In this document: positions 27,481 to 39,743 of the stretch, in pieces
Layout of the letters: every line of letters starts with the position of its first letter
Numbering within the stretch: position 1 is the stretch's first letter
Source: Xiphias gladius
Lineage: Eukaryota; Chordata; Actinopteri; Istiophoriformes; Xiphiidae
NCBI RefSeq assembly: GCF_016859285.1
Contig: NC_053417.1
Location: forward strand, 28,159,206 to 28,223,205
Reading direction: 5' to 3'
DNA length: 64,000 nucleotides
Made by a program: the position numbers and the translations under genes
Notes under the pieces: generated by a model
What the model was told of the DNA's origin: nothing
Databases searched by the model: none
The model's input: the letters and a program-made list of their open reading frames with translations, nothing else

Positions 27481-29750
27481 TGTGGAATTATGGGTAATGG
27501 AGGCTGTGAAGTAGGCCAAAGGTGAGGCGCCTCTGAGAGGTCATGCTTTGACCTCCTGCTCCTGTGCATGAGTTTCCCTTTGTGGAGAATTCGCCTGGAA
27601 TAAATTGTGGTCAACAAGCGATGAACGCCGTATCAATAATAAAGAAAACAAGTGCACAGGATATATTCAGTAAAAAAACTGATTTACCGCCAGGATTTCA
27701 TTTTATTTGGGAAACTGAGAAAACTTGACAGACATGAAAAGAAACGGACCTTCTCCAAAACAAACCTTTTTCGCACCTTTGTCGAAAACTCTCTGAAAAC
27801 GGCACCAGCATGACATATAGGCCTATGTTAAAAACAGGAAGGCATTTAAAACGTGTCATATTTTTGCTAAACAGGGCGGTGCATTGCTTTTTTGTCAACC
27901 TAGGCTGACTACATCAATGAGAGGAACAGCCCCCTGTACTTTCTGGGCACCGATGGTTAGTCTTTCCTCTTTCGAGTCAGCCTGTCCTGCTTCCTCACTA
28001 CTGCAAATACCTTCTTAGACTACTAGAGAAGGGAAATCCGTGTCTTAGCATCCGCCTGTGCGCTGACTGCCGTCCGTGTGCACAAACAGAGGCTTAGTCT
28101 GGCCACGAGTAGACTGCTTGTCCTCCCTTTTATGAATGAAAGCCTAATGCAGCGATTCCCAGCCGGGAGCATATGCACCCCAGGGGGGGCACCTTTGCAG
28201 TAGGATATATTGAGGAGTTGCTTAGATAATCAGAAATTATGATTCGACAAAAACAACACAGTCACATTTTTGAGTTTAAGAGGAAAACAAAAACATAAAC
28301 AGGGTAAGAAATCATTAAACGACTGCACAGGACACATCTCTCACCAGCTGGAGTCGGTCGTGACTAGAGCCGAAACAATTCGTTTTTAATTAACTGATGA
28401 ATTGATGGACAAAAACTGAATCTGCAACCAGCAATTTGAAGACGTCACGTTGGGCTCATTTCACTTGACGCTAAACACTAACCCGTTAATTGTTTGATCG
28501 AGAGAATAATTTGCAGGAGTAACCGCTAGTAGACAAAACTAATGGTTGAAGGCCTAAAAAGTACGGTCTAACCCGCCCGCTTAGTTTTACTGCAATTGAG
28601 AGGGTAGGAACTAGTTAGCCAGAAGGCAGAAAGGAAATAGTTAAAATAGATCAAAGTGATGGATAAATGGTTGAAACGTGCATCTGCTGCCATCCTGTGT
28701 GGTAGTAGTGTGAATGGAAAGTTGATCACATCAACTAAAAAGAAGAGGAGGCCACACAAACATGTCACCAGTTCCAGGGTCGCCAAAGTGGATTCATGAG
28801 TGGTGTTGACCATCCCCCAGGTTAAAATCTCTTTAAAAGCACATGTGACAGGCGGCAGCGATAAAGGGCTACTTGAGCTTGTGTGGCGGGGCTGTGGAGG
28901 TACAGCAGGCACTGGAACGCTGGGAACCACTGGACCGGAGGACATGTTTAACTGCTTCCGGTTTTCCAAATGCTCCACTGATTATGGGCCTGATGTCGGC
29001 TATGTGCACAAACAAGGATCGTTGTGATCATGATTAGGCTGCTTTTCCTTCCTTTCATTGACAATGGCCTGGTATCCGGTATATAGAAACCCTGCCGCTT
29101 CCTTTTTCGTTTTCTGCACGACTGTAGATTTGCACTCAGCAATCTCAACCTAAATGTTGAGACCAGTGAAGATCTCTCTCTCTGCTCCCGTTGCCTCCGC
29201 ATCTGCTGCCTGGATTTATGGTTAGTGTTGAAGTAGGACAGTATTGCACGGGTACTTCACGGCCGGTTTGGCCCACCAGGGGGCAAAAATGAGCTGTGAT
29301 GCCCTATCAAGTCCTCAAAAGCCCCGGCATAACAGTTTGGTCCCGAATCCCAGAAACCAACCAGTATTCCTAGACTGAATTACCCATCGCTAGGTTTGCT
29401 GTAAGTTTCTGATTATTAGATTAAACACAAATTAGTTTAAGAACATGCAGCATATAATAGTAATAATATATCATAATAATAATTCTAATAATAATAATAA
29501 AATACTAATAATAAAATACCTCTGCTAGACAGGGCCTCAAGATTTGATGCAATGCAGGAGCTGTCTCAAGATCCTGAACATTTATTTTTATTGTGCTTTA
29601 GTGGTGCGTGTTATTAAAAATCACCACACAGTAACTGCAACACAGACAACCTGGGGCTCCAAGGGCAGTTGCCCACTTTGCCTGGGTGGTAATCCAGCCA
29701 CGGGGTAAAAAGCGGACACACATGCTATTTATTTGGTAAATTTAAAACTC

Positions 29751-29769
29751 TTTATTAAAACGCTTTATT
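29751..29769 (-). terminator. Two candidate poly(A) signals of the carrier gene (29751-29756, 29764-29769)
   Basis: AATAAA occurs twice on the minus strand about 550 bp beyond the stop codon at 30311, implying a 3' UTR of about 29735-30310. Confidence 0.55.
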
Positions 29770-30310
29770 CACAAAGCTTACAGAACTCCCCCGCGCCTTG
29801 ACACAGGCCAAACCAACCCATTCAGCCCTGGATCGATTCATACTGACTTTTGGCAGAGTTTGTAGTTTAAAAAAATACTGAAATCCATATTAAACTAAAT
29901 GGGACTAAATTTATTATCTGACATTTTACAAACATCATAATTTGTACATTTAAAAAGTCAGAAAAGGCTGAGAACCCTCCCAACAATATTAACAAGAACA
30001 CTATATCTCAAAATCATACATTCATAAATGTGTGTATACATTATACTATCGCCCACAAAAAGTGAGTATAAAATCACGGTTGAAAAGGATGACAATCAAA
30101 AATAATTAATTTGTAAAATTAAATGCAAAAATACATTTAAGAATACAAAAATTCCTTACATTTCACCGTCCTGAAATGTGACTCCAGAGACAGGAAACAC
30201 AGTTTGAGGTACAAAGAAATAGCTGTAATTCAGGCGAGAGCTTCGTCTCAGGGAGAGGCTGGTCCGGACTGGCGGCCAGTCGCGGACTCCTCCTAACCAA
30301 CTGGCTTGTT

Positions 30311-33300
30311 TCACCAACCGGGTGCGAGCATGTTTAATCCCTTTAGTGCCACCTCAAAACCCAAAAAACAGGCCTGAGAGAGAGAGAGAGAGAGAGAGGA
30401 ATGAGGTATTTCAGGGACTAAATAATAGGCAGGTGATGGCGTAGGCCTGTAGTCATCAGTGCAGGAGTAGAGTTAGAGTATAATGTGAGAGGAATGTAAG
30501 AGGTCTGTATTACCGCGTTGGCGGGGAAGGCTCGCAAAAAGACAGCGTTAAATCCTTTATAGAGGGCTTTAGGTCCTTCTTCTCGAAGCAGCGTTCTCAG
30601 GACGTCCACCAGGCCTCTGTATTTCCCATCCGCAGCTACACACACACACACGCACACACACACACATATATTATATTATATTATACTGGTCTCACACTGG
30701 TGGGAGCGAGGAAGTGCATCGACATCCATTGGAGATCCACCGTTCTGCCAACTCCTTCACAGGGGTGGATTAAGCTTTCAAATGATTTTACACTTGAATA
30801 TTGTATATTATGATATGATATTATATTATTGAACTGTTCTTTAGAGTAATGAATGCTGTACATGGTGTGGTTGATGTCATATACCATAATAATCAACAAA
30901 CCTCCAACATAATACATGAACTAAGGCAGTGGCTCTACATGCAGAGCACAGCATGCAGCTTTACTTCGACTCCGGCTCTAACCTGTCTGGAAGTTGGATT
31001 TGAGGACATCTGGAGGAAGAGCGATCATCCAGTTCAATATCCCTGCTACACCACCGGCCAGGAGGATGTTGGGAGTGCTGAGCTGAGAAACACTGAACAC
31101 ATAAAGACCCACAGACGCACATAAAATCGAGGTGAGGTTTACGGGATCTAAAAGCTCTTCCCACTTTATAAACATCTTCACTGTAACCATGGTTACTCAC
31201 CTTTGACCCTCAGGTGTCAGGAAGTTTTTGAGATATTCATATGTTAGGAAGTACAGACCATTAGAAGGCACATCTAAGAGACAGAAGGAGGAAGGGAAGA
31301 GCAAACATGCGAGGCTGTAAATCCACGCTGCCCTTTGGATTCAAAAATCACACCTATGAACAAAGTTTTCTGCTTACCTCCTCTGTTGGAGGTTACACAA
31401 TGCTTTCAGATATCGTGGCTTTTATACACACTCATGCACACACACACCAAGCCACAGTTTAGTGTACCTCTGATGAGAGTAAGCACAGTCCCTTTGTAGA
31501 CACTGCGTATCCCCTGCTCCTTATAGAGCCTGACCGCACAGTCAAGTGGACCTGCATACTTCGACTTGCCGCTGCTAGCCTGCACCTGGAAAAACACACA
31601 TTTCAGTCCTTTTACTTAACATTAAATCTGCAGTAACGGAGTTTTGGTCACTTGTGGGGCAACAGAAACAAGAAACATTAGCTTGTCATTATCTTTTAAG
31701 TTGATATGATGAGCCAACTGAGGAATCTAAGTCTAGTACTTCCTCTCTCTTAGCTCTGATTTTGGTCTCCACCAGCGCCTGAGGGAAACATCTTGCTCTT
31801 CAGCTGCTAAACGCTCTACTATGTTCACCAGCTGGTCCCTGACTGAGTCCGTCTGCTGTTTGCTGCTGAGCAGGTAGTGGACAGTGGCTTTTTACAGCTG
31901 TTTCCCTGTAAACAGATGCTGTTGTAGGCGAAAACGACGCTAAGAGAGCGCTGAGAGTGACCCAGAGCAGTAAATTTACAGAGCGGATCTTCTCTGTAGG
32001 TTCATCGTTACCAGAGACTCCTTTCACATTGTCAAATTGTTTTCACATCGTCACTTGATGAACTCTTAGCGTAAATTACGTAGCTGCAGCGGCTTTAAGT
32101 CTCACTGAAATCAAAATCTTGTTAACAAGAGAGAAATGAGAGCAAATTCAGTCACACAAAGATGTCATCACACGCTCAGACACGCTAACAGTCACAAGTA
32201 CGATTAAATTTGTGTTGCAGTTCATTCCAGTTGTGAGGTGCATGGTACTGGAAACCAGTCTTTCCCAGTTCAGAGTTTGTATGAGGAAGTTTTAACGCCA
32301 GTCTATTCTGTGAGCTGGTGTCATGGTTGTTCACGCTGAACTACTGATGTTAAACGTTTCCACAACTGACATAGCGAGGCCTTACAATACCATTTGTGAC
32401 AAAGATCTAAGTTGGAATCAACCAGTTTTTTTAACTAAATGAATAAACAACCACTCTGTGCGGAAAAAAAAACAACCCATTGACCTCCTAACCTGAAATA
32501 ATCAGTCGCACATGCACGCGTACACGCCTGATCCCCCCAGACCCTAATCCACACGCCCACACAAACATCTTACCTGCAGTAAGCATTTGATCCTCTCTCC
32601 TGGAGCCACAATCACTGTAGTGAAGACTCCTGCCAGACAGCCAGACAAGAATATCTGAGTGTGTCTGAGGAGAAGAGAATAAAATAGAATCACTTTCAGA
32701 GATCTGAGGGGAAATACAGAGTCTGGTGATAAATCCGTGCGGGTTCATCACTAAGTGAGCCGTTTTACATTGTACAATCATCTGATCCACTTTCCAGATA
32801 AAAATATTGATTAGAGCAGCTTTAAAGGTGCTATGTGCACGTTTTTGGTATCGGTACATAGCCGAAGTTAGCATTAACAGCCGTTAGCTCACCAGTCTAG
32901 AAGAAATGCTGCGAGTTCAGCATCAATAGCTAACTCCACAGGTGGAACGCAAACGCCAATATTAACTCTTGTTTCGCTTCTATTTCTGTCTCTTCTTTTC
33001 TTCTACTGAGGTTAGCATGCTAACCTGCTAGCCCCGGCCCGACCGGCCCTTCTCGTCACTTTCCGACAATGAGTAACTGCAGCGTTCAGTCTGTCCTCAG
33101 TCCAACACGAGAGGATAACGAAGTAGCGCTGCCCAGAGGACGTATTCTAACCTCTTGTCTTCTAAACTCAACGATGGCTGAAGCTCTTGGCAGGCGACCA
33201 TCCCCACCACCAGCTACCGGCATGAAACCACATTCGGCGGCAGAGAAAACTTACACGCAGCCCCTTTAAAAGATGCCTTATTGAACGTACCGTTTTACAT

Positions 33301-33983
33301 TCGATAAAATCATTCCGATATCCTACAACACGCTTATGTTTCTTCTTTCTTTACTAACGCAGGACATCACATGGTATGGAGTACAAACAAAACATATGCA
33401 GTACAGTTATAACAGAGCAATGGCACCTTGCAGGGATAAAGCACAATACGAATGACTTAAACAGCGGTATTCTTCAGAGAGGCAGCTGACCTACCGATGA
33501 CTTCCGGCCAATTTAACCACAGCACAAACTTTAGGTCTTGCTCAAAAGCAGGGGGTGGAAGGAGTGAACAGCTGATGTAAGAACGACTTTCAACATGCCT
33601 ACTCTCTCCAGTAAAACATAACAGAAAACAAATGTACATGGAGCGTCGCCAGGGAGTGGGGGTGGGGGGTGGGGGGCAAGTACCAGGGAGTTCACAGGGA
33701 ATGGGGTTTTGAGAAACACCAGGACTAAAGCTAGAGAGAGAAGCGACCAGTGGTCTCCAGCACGTGTGACCTTGCTACATACTGTACATATATAGATAGA
33801 GAGGTGACAACGGGGCTGGCGGGAGGGGGCAGGGTAACACGAGGAAGGGGGTGTAGAGGGGGTGTGTTGCCTCACATGAGCGAATGATAGCAGAGGGGAG
33901 AGAAAGAGAGAAATGGATATATATAGAGCTCATATTCCAGGTATACCATACACACTGCAGAGAAACTCTCAGACAGACAACTC

Positions 33984-34053
<70 letters not shown>

Positions 34054-34194
34054 GTTTTACTAACGTTAGGGGTTTGCCAGGATCTGTCTGCTGGAGCTGT
34101 TTCCCCAGACCGAAGCCAAAGAAACTGATGGCCATCATGGGAGCCACGCCCGCCAGGGGAGCCCCCATTCCTTTATAGAGGCCAAGGATGCCCT

Positions 34195-34249
<55 letters not shown>

Positions 34250-34856
34250 TAGAATTTATTTTAATGAGTAAAAGTAAAACATACGGCAGGACAATCTTTA
34301 CCAGTTTTCTTCATGAGTTACAGTTATTTTTATTCTATGTGAGTGTGTTTCCGTCCAACATTTTTTATGCACTTTTTCAATTCGCGCATAAAAAACCCCA
34401 CCTGAGTGGAAATGTCAGAATTTTGGAGTAACAGTCGAAATATCATGTTTCCATCATTTTCCCACGTGGCTCTCCATCGTTTGAGCTTTGACTGTCTCTC
34501 CATTAATGACTCCATCTCTTTGTGTCTTTTCGTTTCTGCAGTGGTGTAACGCCAGCGAGCGGAGAATCGGCTCCCTCAACTGTTTATCTTGATGAGCCAA
34601 CTCTTAGCATTAACATAACAATAGTGGATTGAAATGCACATTAATTTGCAATTTCTTTTGCAGATTTCCTGGAAAAACTTGTTTAAAATTCTTGCTAAGT
34701 GTGATCGGAAATTGTGTGTGTTCACCTCTTTGGATACGGTCTTGCGAAAGCAGTCATACGTTCCCGTGTAGAGGACGTACTGAGTGCAGGAGGCTTTGGG
34801 CTGCGTCTGTAGCCTCACCTGTCGGACAGAGTTTAATCAGAAGGCTGAGTCACACA

Positions 34857-34901
<45 letters not shown>

Positions 34902-36836
34902 CTGACCATGCATTTTGGAAGGGAGGATTGTTGAGAAAGTGCTAGGAGATAAGGGAAACACCCATCAATGTCTGCTGCTTGGGATCACTGATAAACAAAC
35001 AGGGTGGTTGCGGACATGTGCGTCTCTGACAGTTACTGTGAGAATCAGATACAACCCGCTCACATTTTGGCATTCAGTTGGATTATTCAGACATTAAATG
35101 CACAATCGGTAGCTTGGCAGAGGGTCGTTGTGTAGCGTGTAAGCTGAAACACTGATGTATTGACATATGAAGCAGGGTCAGACTAAGGCAGGTTACACAC
35201 GGTGGAGGAACTACTTTCTAAGTGAATGCAGTTAAAATTAAATGGTCAAAAATGATTTATTTTACGGTTATATATCTTTTTTCCCCCCAAAAAAAGGCTA
35301 AAGAAAAGATCCTAATTATTGTGTCCAAGTTAAAAATGTTTTCATTAGGCTTCATCCTCTGGGGACCATGGATGTCACCAGATGGAACCGACAGTGCCCA
35401 GAGCCGCTCTGCTGGCAGGGCGAGTAGAAGCGCCGATGGAGGGCGGAGGCCCGTGAGGAAGGAACGCTCACTCTCCCCTGCCAGTCCGGACCACGGCCAG
35501 TCTACGAGGATGATGTGGAAAGTTCAGCTATGAATAGAAAGCTGTCTCGATAAGACCCCCCCAACTCTAAACCTTGTCAAAAAAAAAAAAAAGCACAAGC
35601 ACCAGACTTAATAAAACACAAATGTCAAACGTTCTCTGGCTCCAGCATTTATTTCAAATGTGAGGATTCAATGCTTTTCTCAGGAGATGAATCTGATGTG
35701 ATAATTAGTCATTTCAATCATTTTTCTAGCAGAAACCCTCTAGATTTACCGGTTCCGTCTTGACAGTTTGCAGCTTTTCTCCGTTTTACACGGCTGCATA
35801 CTGAACATCTTCGGGGTGTGAGCAGCTACTTGAGGACCTCATTCCGGGGACAGGTATTAATCGCAATTTCGTGACATTCTGTGGCCGAAACAACGCGTCG
35901 ATTAATCGAGAAAAAAAAAATAACCGGCGGGGGTCACTGGCACATTTGACACAAGTCAAAACCCGTGGACATGGCTCGGAGGCCTCCTCCTGATCCAGTT
36001 GGGCACTTGATGACTTGAGGTTTCCCGCATCTATCGGCAGATTTGGCCCGTCCTGTCCACCGTTTTGTTGAATCTCCGTTTGCGCCCGTAAAGTCCTGAT
36101 GGTTTGGACTCGTGAGGAGGGAAGTGACACTGGCTGCTCTTACGTCTGTCAGTCAACTAACGGGCCTTCCGCCAACAGCTATGCATTTTTGCCGGTTACG
36201 GCTTCTCAGACGTGAAGACTCGATGCTTCTCTTCGCCATTTGTGACATTAAAACTGGGCATTTTTCAGGCTTTTGGACCGGACGAGACGCCTGAACGCGT
36301 CACCTTGGCCCCTGGGAAATGACAACAGGCACCTGTTCATTGTTCCCCGACAATGTCTCCACGAAACGTGATGGAAAAAAAAAAAAGATTGGATACCGCC
36401 CTGGTGTGCATTTCTCCCTCGCAAATAACCGAGTCTCGTCCCACTGTGCCCCACACAGACCCCGAAGCCTCGCTCCGTCTCCGTCTTTCTCCTGCCACAC
36501 GGCCTCGGTGACAGGTTAAGCTGATTTATCAATAATCCCCACAGCACCTACATCTGATCACTGACTTTTCCCCCCTGGGAACCGGAGAAAATCCACAATA
36601 AAATCTACAGAACTGCCACACACACACACACACAGATGTATTTAGTGATACCCTCCAAGGTATAATCGAACTTCTTTCAAAGAGCGGGTCGCTTGCAGCC
36701 CATGTAAACCGCACTTTGACCCGCAGTCAGTCACCTTGATGGTGTCCAGCGGGTGTCCGGCCAGCAGCAGGCAGGCTCCGCCGACTCCCCCAGCCACGAA
36801 GTTCTTGAGCGGAGAAACTCTTGGCGCTTCCCCCAT
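30311..36836 (-). CDS. slc25a20: Mitochondrial carnitine/acylcarnitine carrier (SLC25A20 type)
   Basis: Inner-membrane antiporter that exchanges acylcarnitine for carnitine so that long-chain fatty acids reach beta-oxidation. Exons on the minus strand in transcript order: 36735-36836, 34726-34818, 34065-34192, 32574-32664, 31468-31585, 31201-31273, 30983-31092, 30514-30635, 30311-30373; total 900 nt, 299 aa (human 301). Three carrier repeats carry the signatures [26 protein letters not shown] and [12 protein letters not shown]. The TLIRDVP motif (R177, D178) and [15 protein letters not shown], both typical of the acylcarnitine carrier, are present. The start fits the homologues ([10 protein letters not shown] follows). 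By eye it is clearly less like human SLC25A20 than I would expect of a fish orthologue, for instance APMM for TPMF and KSNFQT for KSRFQT, so it may be a paralogue. The family is secure; strict orthology is not. Confidence 0.88.
30375..30398. repeat. (GA)n microsatellite
   Basis: Immediately upstream, in transcript sense, of the last carrier exon. The minus strand reads (CT)n, so it forms the polypyrimidine tract of that acceptor. Confidence 0.85.
31733..32020 (-). repeat. Inverted copy of the repeat at 19253-19571
   Basis: Contains TTGGTCTCCACCAGCGCCTG, TGTTCACCAGCTGGTCCCTG and TGAGCAGGTAGTGGACAGTG, the reverse complements of motifs at 19420-19540. Intronic in the carrier gene. Confidence 0.7.
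32820..33271. repeat. MITE-like repeat with imperfect inverted ends
   Basis: The left end has TTTAAAGGTGCT and the right end AGCCCCTTTAAA, nearly reverse complements. Inside is the fish-typical wording GTTAGCATGCTAACCTGCTA. It lies in intron 3 of the carrier gene. The only open frame across it is short and unconvincing. Confidence 0.6.
33985..34247. repeat. Complementary dinucleotide tracts flanking carrier exon 3: (GT)n 33985-34050 and (CA)n 34197-34247
   Basis: On the transcript exon 3 (34065-34192) is preceded within 5 bases by about 25 TG units and followed after about 14 bases by about 33 AC units. The tracts can base-pair with each other across the exon. Confidence 0.9.
34859..34899. 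repeat. (CA)n microsatellite upstream of carrier exon 2
   Basis: About 41 bp. Read as (TG)n on the transcript, it lies roughly 40 bases before the exon 2 acceptor. Confidence 0.9.
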
Positions 36837-37139
36837 CCTCTCCCCGCATGGCCAGCGCAGACTGCCCGGGCCGCAGACCGCTTCGCACCGCCCCGACAGG
36901 CGGCACACGACGGCCGCTGTCTCACCGCGTGCGCGCGTGTGCGTGTGGGTGTGTGTGTGTGGGTGTGGGGGGCATTATCTGTCTGTCTGTCTGTCTGCCA
37001 CGTACAGGGACGGATCTGGACTTTGCCTTCAGAGGGGGGGGGCTGAGAGCCGCTGTCCAGCCAGACAGTTACTACTAAGACTCTCACTCCCAATTACACT
37101 GTAAAACTCCCGTCGTACGCTGGGCCTCAGTATGTGGTC

Positions 37140-37168
37140 CCACACTGTCTCTATACGGGACAGTGTGG
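37140..37168. repeat. 10-bp perfect inverted repeat, 9-nt loop
   Basis: CCACACTGTC (37140-37149) with GACAGTGTGG (37159-37168), about 300 bp upstream of the carrier start codon. Confidence 0.75.
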
Positions 37169-38183
37169 AGTGCGCTACATCTACCGTCCCGTAGCATGGA
37201 AACAGCGACCTCTGGCGGTGATACAGACTTACCCCCCCCCCATCAAACAAACAAACAAACAAAAAACCAAACGACTCACCAAAGATAAAGGAGTATTCCT
37301 GCATGTTCATTTTTTAAAGATACTGTCTTGTGCCATGGGAAACAACGCTGAGGCACACGGGAGACACACGGGACAACCACAGCTGCCTTTAAATGCTGGG
37401 GACAAGACCTGAGGGCTCCCTGTGTCCAAAGTGGAAGCTTATTGGACAAGTCCAAAATATCCCTGAATCCATCGATAAATAACGCTGCTGCAGCAGAGAG
37501 AGTGCCCTTAGCTAGAGCAGGTAGAGGAGGTGCATTAAATGCCTTTATCTAGTCGGGCCGACCGGCTCCGGCCTCGTGGAATCTTCGGTAAAACCAGATT
37601 GTTGACATCCCGGTGCTCTTTATAGACAATATACCGGAAACAGCAAATATTGCTAAACGTAATGAAATAACTGTCAGTGACATCCCAACATTAACATCGT
37701 AAAAGTAAAACGTGAGAAATGAACGCTGTTTATAGGAAAGGCTTAAAATCTATTTATATTTAGGGCATCAAAATTAAAAACACAACAGGTTTCCCTCTAA
37801 TGGATTTTTCAATAACTTCTATTGCTTCTACTCTCAACTGTATAAAACGGATTACATACACATTATCTGTCCATGTTCGGGTCTATAACTTTACTCCACT
37901 ACATCTATCTGAACGCTGGAGTTACAAGTTACTCTACAGATTGAGGGTTTACATTTAAAAAAAACACACACGATGAGCTTATAAAATACAATTCATTGTC
38001 AAAGATTAAAGTGGTCTCTGATCCTTTTGACCTCTCACCCCTTAGAAAAAAAGCAGCATCTTTCCATGTTTCACATGTCTATGAGTTGTTATGAGTTTAA
38101 CCAAAGAGACATTTCCCCTTTACCCTTCTCCCTTGGTTTCACTGAAATGCTGTTCGAAGCAGACAAACAAACAAACAAACAGA

Positions 38184-38217
<34 letters not shown>

Positions 38218-38218
<1 letters not shown>

Positions 38219-39201
38219 GCGGCCTGCATTCCACCAGATGTTGGAAACTTTCCTCTGATATTCTGGTCCATGTTGACCTGATTGCGTCACATCATTTCTG
38301 CAGATTTAACAGCTGCACATTCAGGCTGCCAGTCTCCTGATCCACCACATCCCAGAGGAGTTCTACTGGATCCAGATCTGGTGACTGGGGAGGCCACTGA
38401 AGTTCACTGAACTCATGGTCATGTTTATGAAACCAGTTTGCTTCCTGCTGGAAGTATCCATTAGAAGATGCTAAACTGTGGCCATAAAGGGAAGCACATG
38501 GTCAGCAACAATACTCAGACCGGCTGTGGCGTTCAACCCATGATTGGTTGGTATTAATGGGCCCAGAGTGGAGCCAAGAAAACCTTCCCCCCACCATTAC
38601 ACAACCACCAGCCTGGACTGTTGACTCAAGGCAGGTTGGTTGCATGGATTCAAATTCTGACCCTACCCTCTGCTGCCTCAGCAGAAATCCAGATCCATCA
38701 GACCAGGCTCCATCTTTCCAGTCTTCAGCTGTCCAGGTCTGGTGCAGCCTGTGTCCACTGCAGCGTCAGGATTCTGTTCTTGTCTGACAGGACTGGAACC
38801 TGACCTGGTCTTCTGCTGTTGTAGCTCATCCACCTCCAGGTTGGACGTGTCGTTCGTCCTGAGAAGCTTCTCTGCTCACCACAGTTGTAGAGAGTGGTTA
38901 CCTGAGTTACCGTAGCCGTTCTGTCAGCTCCAACCGGTCTGGACGTTCACCTCTGACCCTCATCAACAAGGCGTTTCCGTCCACTGAACCGCTGCTCGCT
39001 GGATGTTTTCGTTTTGCGGCACCGTTGTGTGAGACTGCAGAGACTGTTGTGTGTGACAATCCCATCATTCTGACGTTTGATGTGAACATTAACTGAAGCT
39101 CCTGACCTGTATCTGCAGGGTTTTATGCACCTCAACGTTGCCACATTACTGGCTGATGAAAAAACAGGTGTATAGGTGTCCCTAATAAAGTGCTCTGAAT
39201 G
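38218..39201 (-). pseudogene. Decayed Tc1-like DNA transposon with transposase remnants
   Basis: Read on the minus strand, the region follows a common fish Tc1-type element: the terminal inverted repeat end near 39201 (TTCAGAGCACTTTATTAGGG), then stretches corresponding to the transposase. About 38340-38420 translates to CCTCCCCAGTCACCAGATCT and TGGGATGTGGTGG, the PQSPDL and WDVV segment next to the third catalytic residue. Stops and frameshifts are frequent and the far terminal repeat is not seen; a CA microsatellite sits at that edge. It is inactive. Confidence 0.85.
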
Positions 39202-39413
39202 TATTTTAACCCCTGGTTTTCATTGGTTTGTTTAACTTTTTATCTCTGGCCGTCGAGTTACATGTGATGTGTACTGGTTTATTTTACATCCCTCCTTTGT
39301 TAGTGCAGTCGGAGACTATTTATACGATTAAAAAGGGTTTCAACAAAACAAAACAAAACAAAACAGTCCGGCGCGTGAATCCACGTCATCATCAGGCGAC
39401 TTAAACTGCAGTA

Positions 39414-39428
39414 GCGGGAATTTGGCGG
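39414..39428 (+). promoter_or_regulatory. Adjacent E2F-like sites in the nsmce3 promoter
   Basis: GCGGGAA (39414-39420) directly followed by TTTGGCGG (39421-39428), both close to E2F consensus. They lie about 40 bp upstream of a probable 5' UTR splice donor (GTGAGT at 39468). E2F control would suit a chromosome-maintenance gene, but use is inferred. Confidence 0.45.
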
Positions 39429-39743
39429 TGCAGAAACGAGCGACGGAGGAGTTTCTGGTCAGTCAAAGTGAGTGAACGTTTTCTACTGATCCGGTTGTGT
39501 TACCGCAGTCTGCTGACACGGAGAAGAAACGGTCAAACGGTATCAGAGTTAAGGGTTTTGCCCGCTAACGCTGTCTGGTTCCTCAGCTAACGCTACTTTA
39601 GCTTCGACGTTCGCCGTGCCACTTCCGTGTCCCGCGCTTCCGTTCAGTCCCGTCATAGTCTCGTTTTTGAAGCCGTGTGAAGCACACAGACCTGACTCTT
39701 GTTGTCTGTTTGTTTGGTTTTTTTCCCCAGGTAGCTTGTCGCC

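Larger units (their letters stand above)
25613..29730. other. Spacer between tafazzin 5' end and the carrier gene 3' end
   Basis: Contains the second composite repeat (26028-26420), a perfect hairpin (26408-26441), degenerate MITE-like copies near 26552-26790 and 28370-28560, a CpG-rich promoter-like block (about 26860-27480), and TAA-rich sequence near 29455-29520. An open frame of 136 codons on the minus strand (28568-28978) has no recognised similarity and is discussed as a finding. I see no convincing gene. Confidence 0.5.
36837..39410. other. Spacer between the divergent carrier and nsmce3 genes
   Basis: The first ~150 bp is GC-rich and probably the carrier 5' UTR and promoter. Then come a (CTGT)n run near 36977-36998, a hairpin at 37140-37168, AT-rich DNA, a (CA)n tract at 38186-38216, a Tc1-like relic, and a CAAAA repeat near 39345-39365. 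No gene is seen. Confidence 0.6.

Noticed and set aside
33872..34246. Frames made of Cys-Val or His-Thr repeats
   Set aside because: They are translations of (GT)n/(CA)n microsatellites around carrier exon 3.
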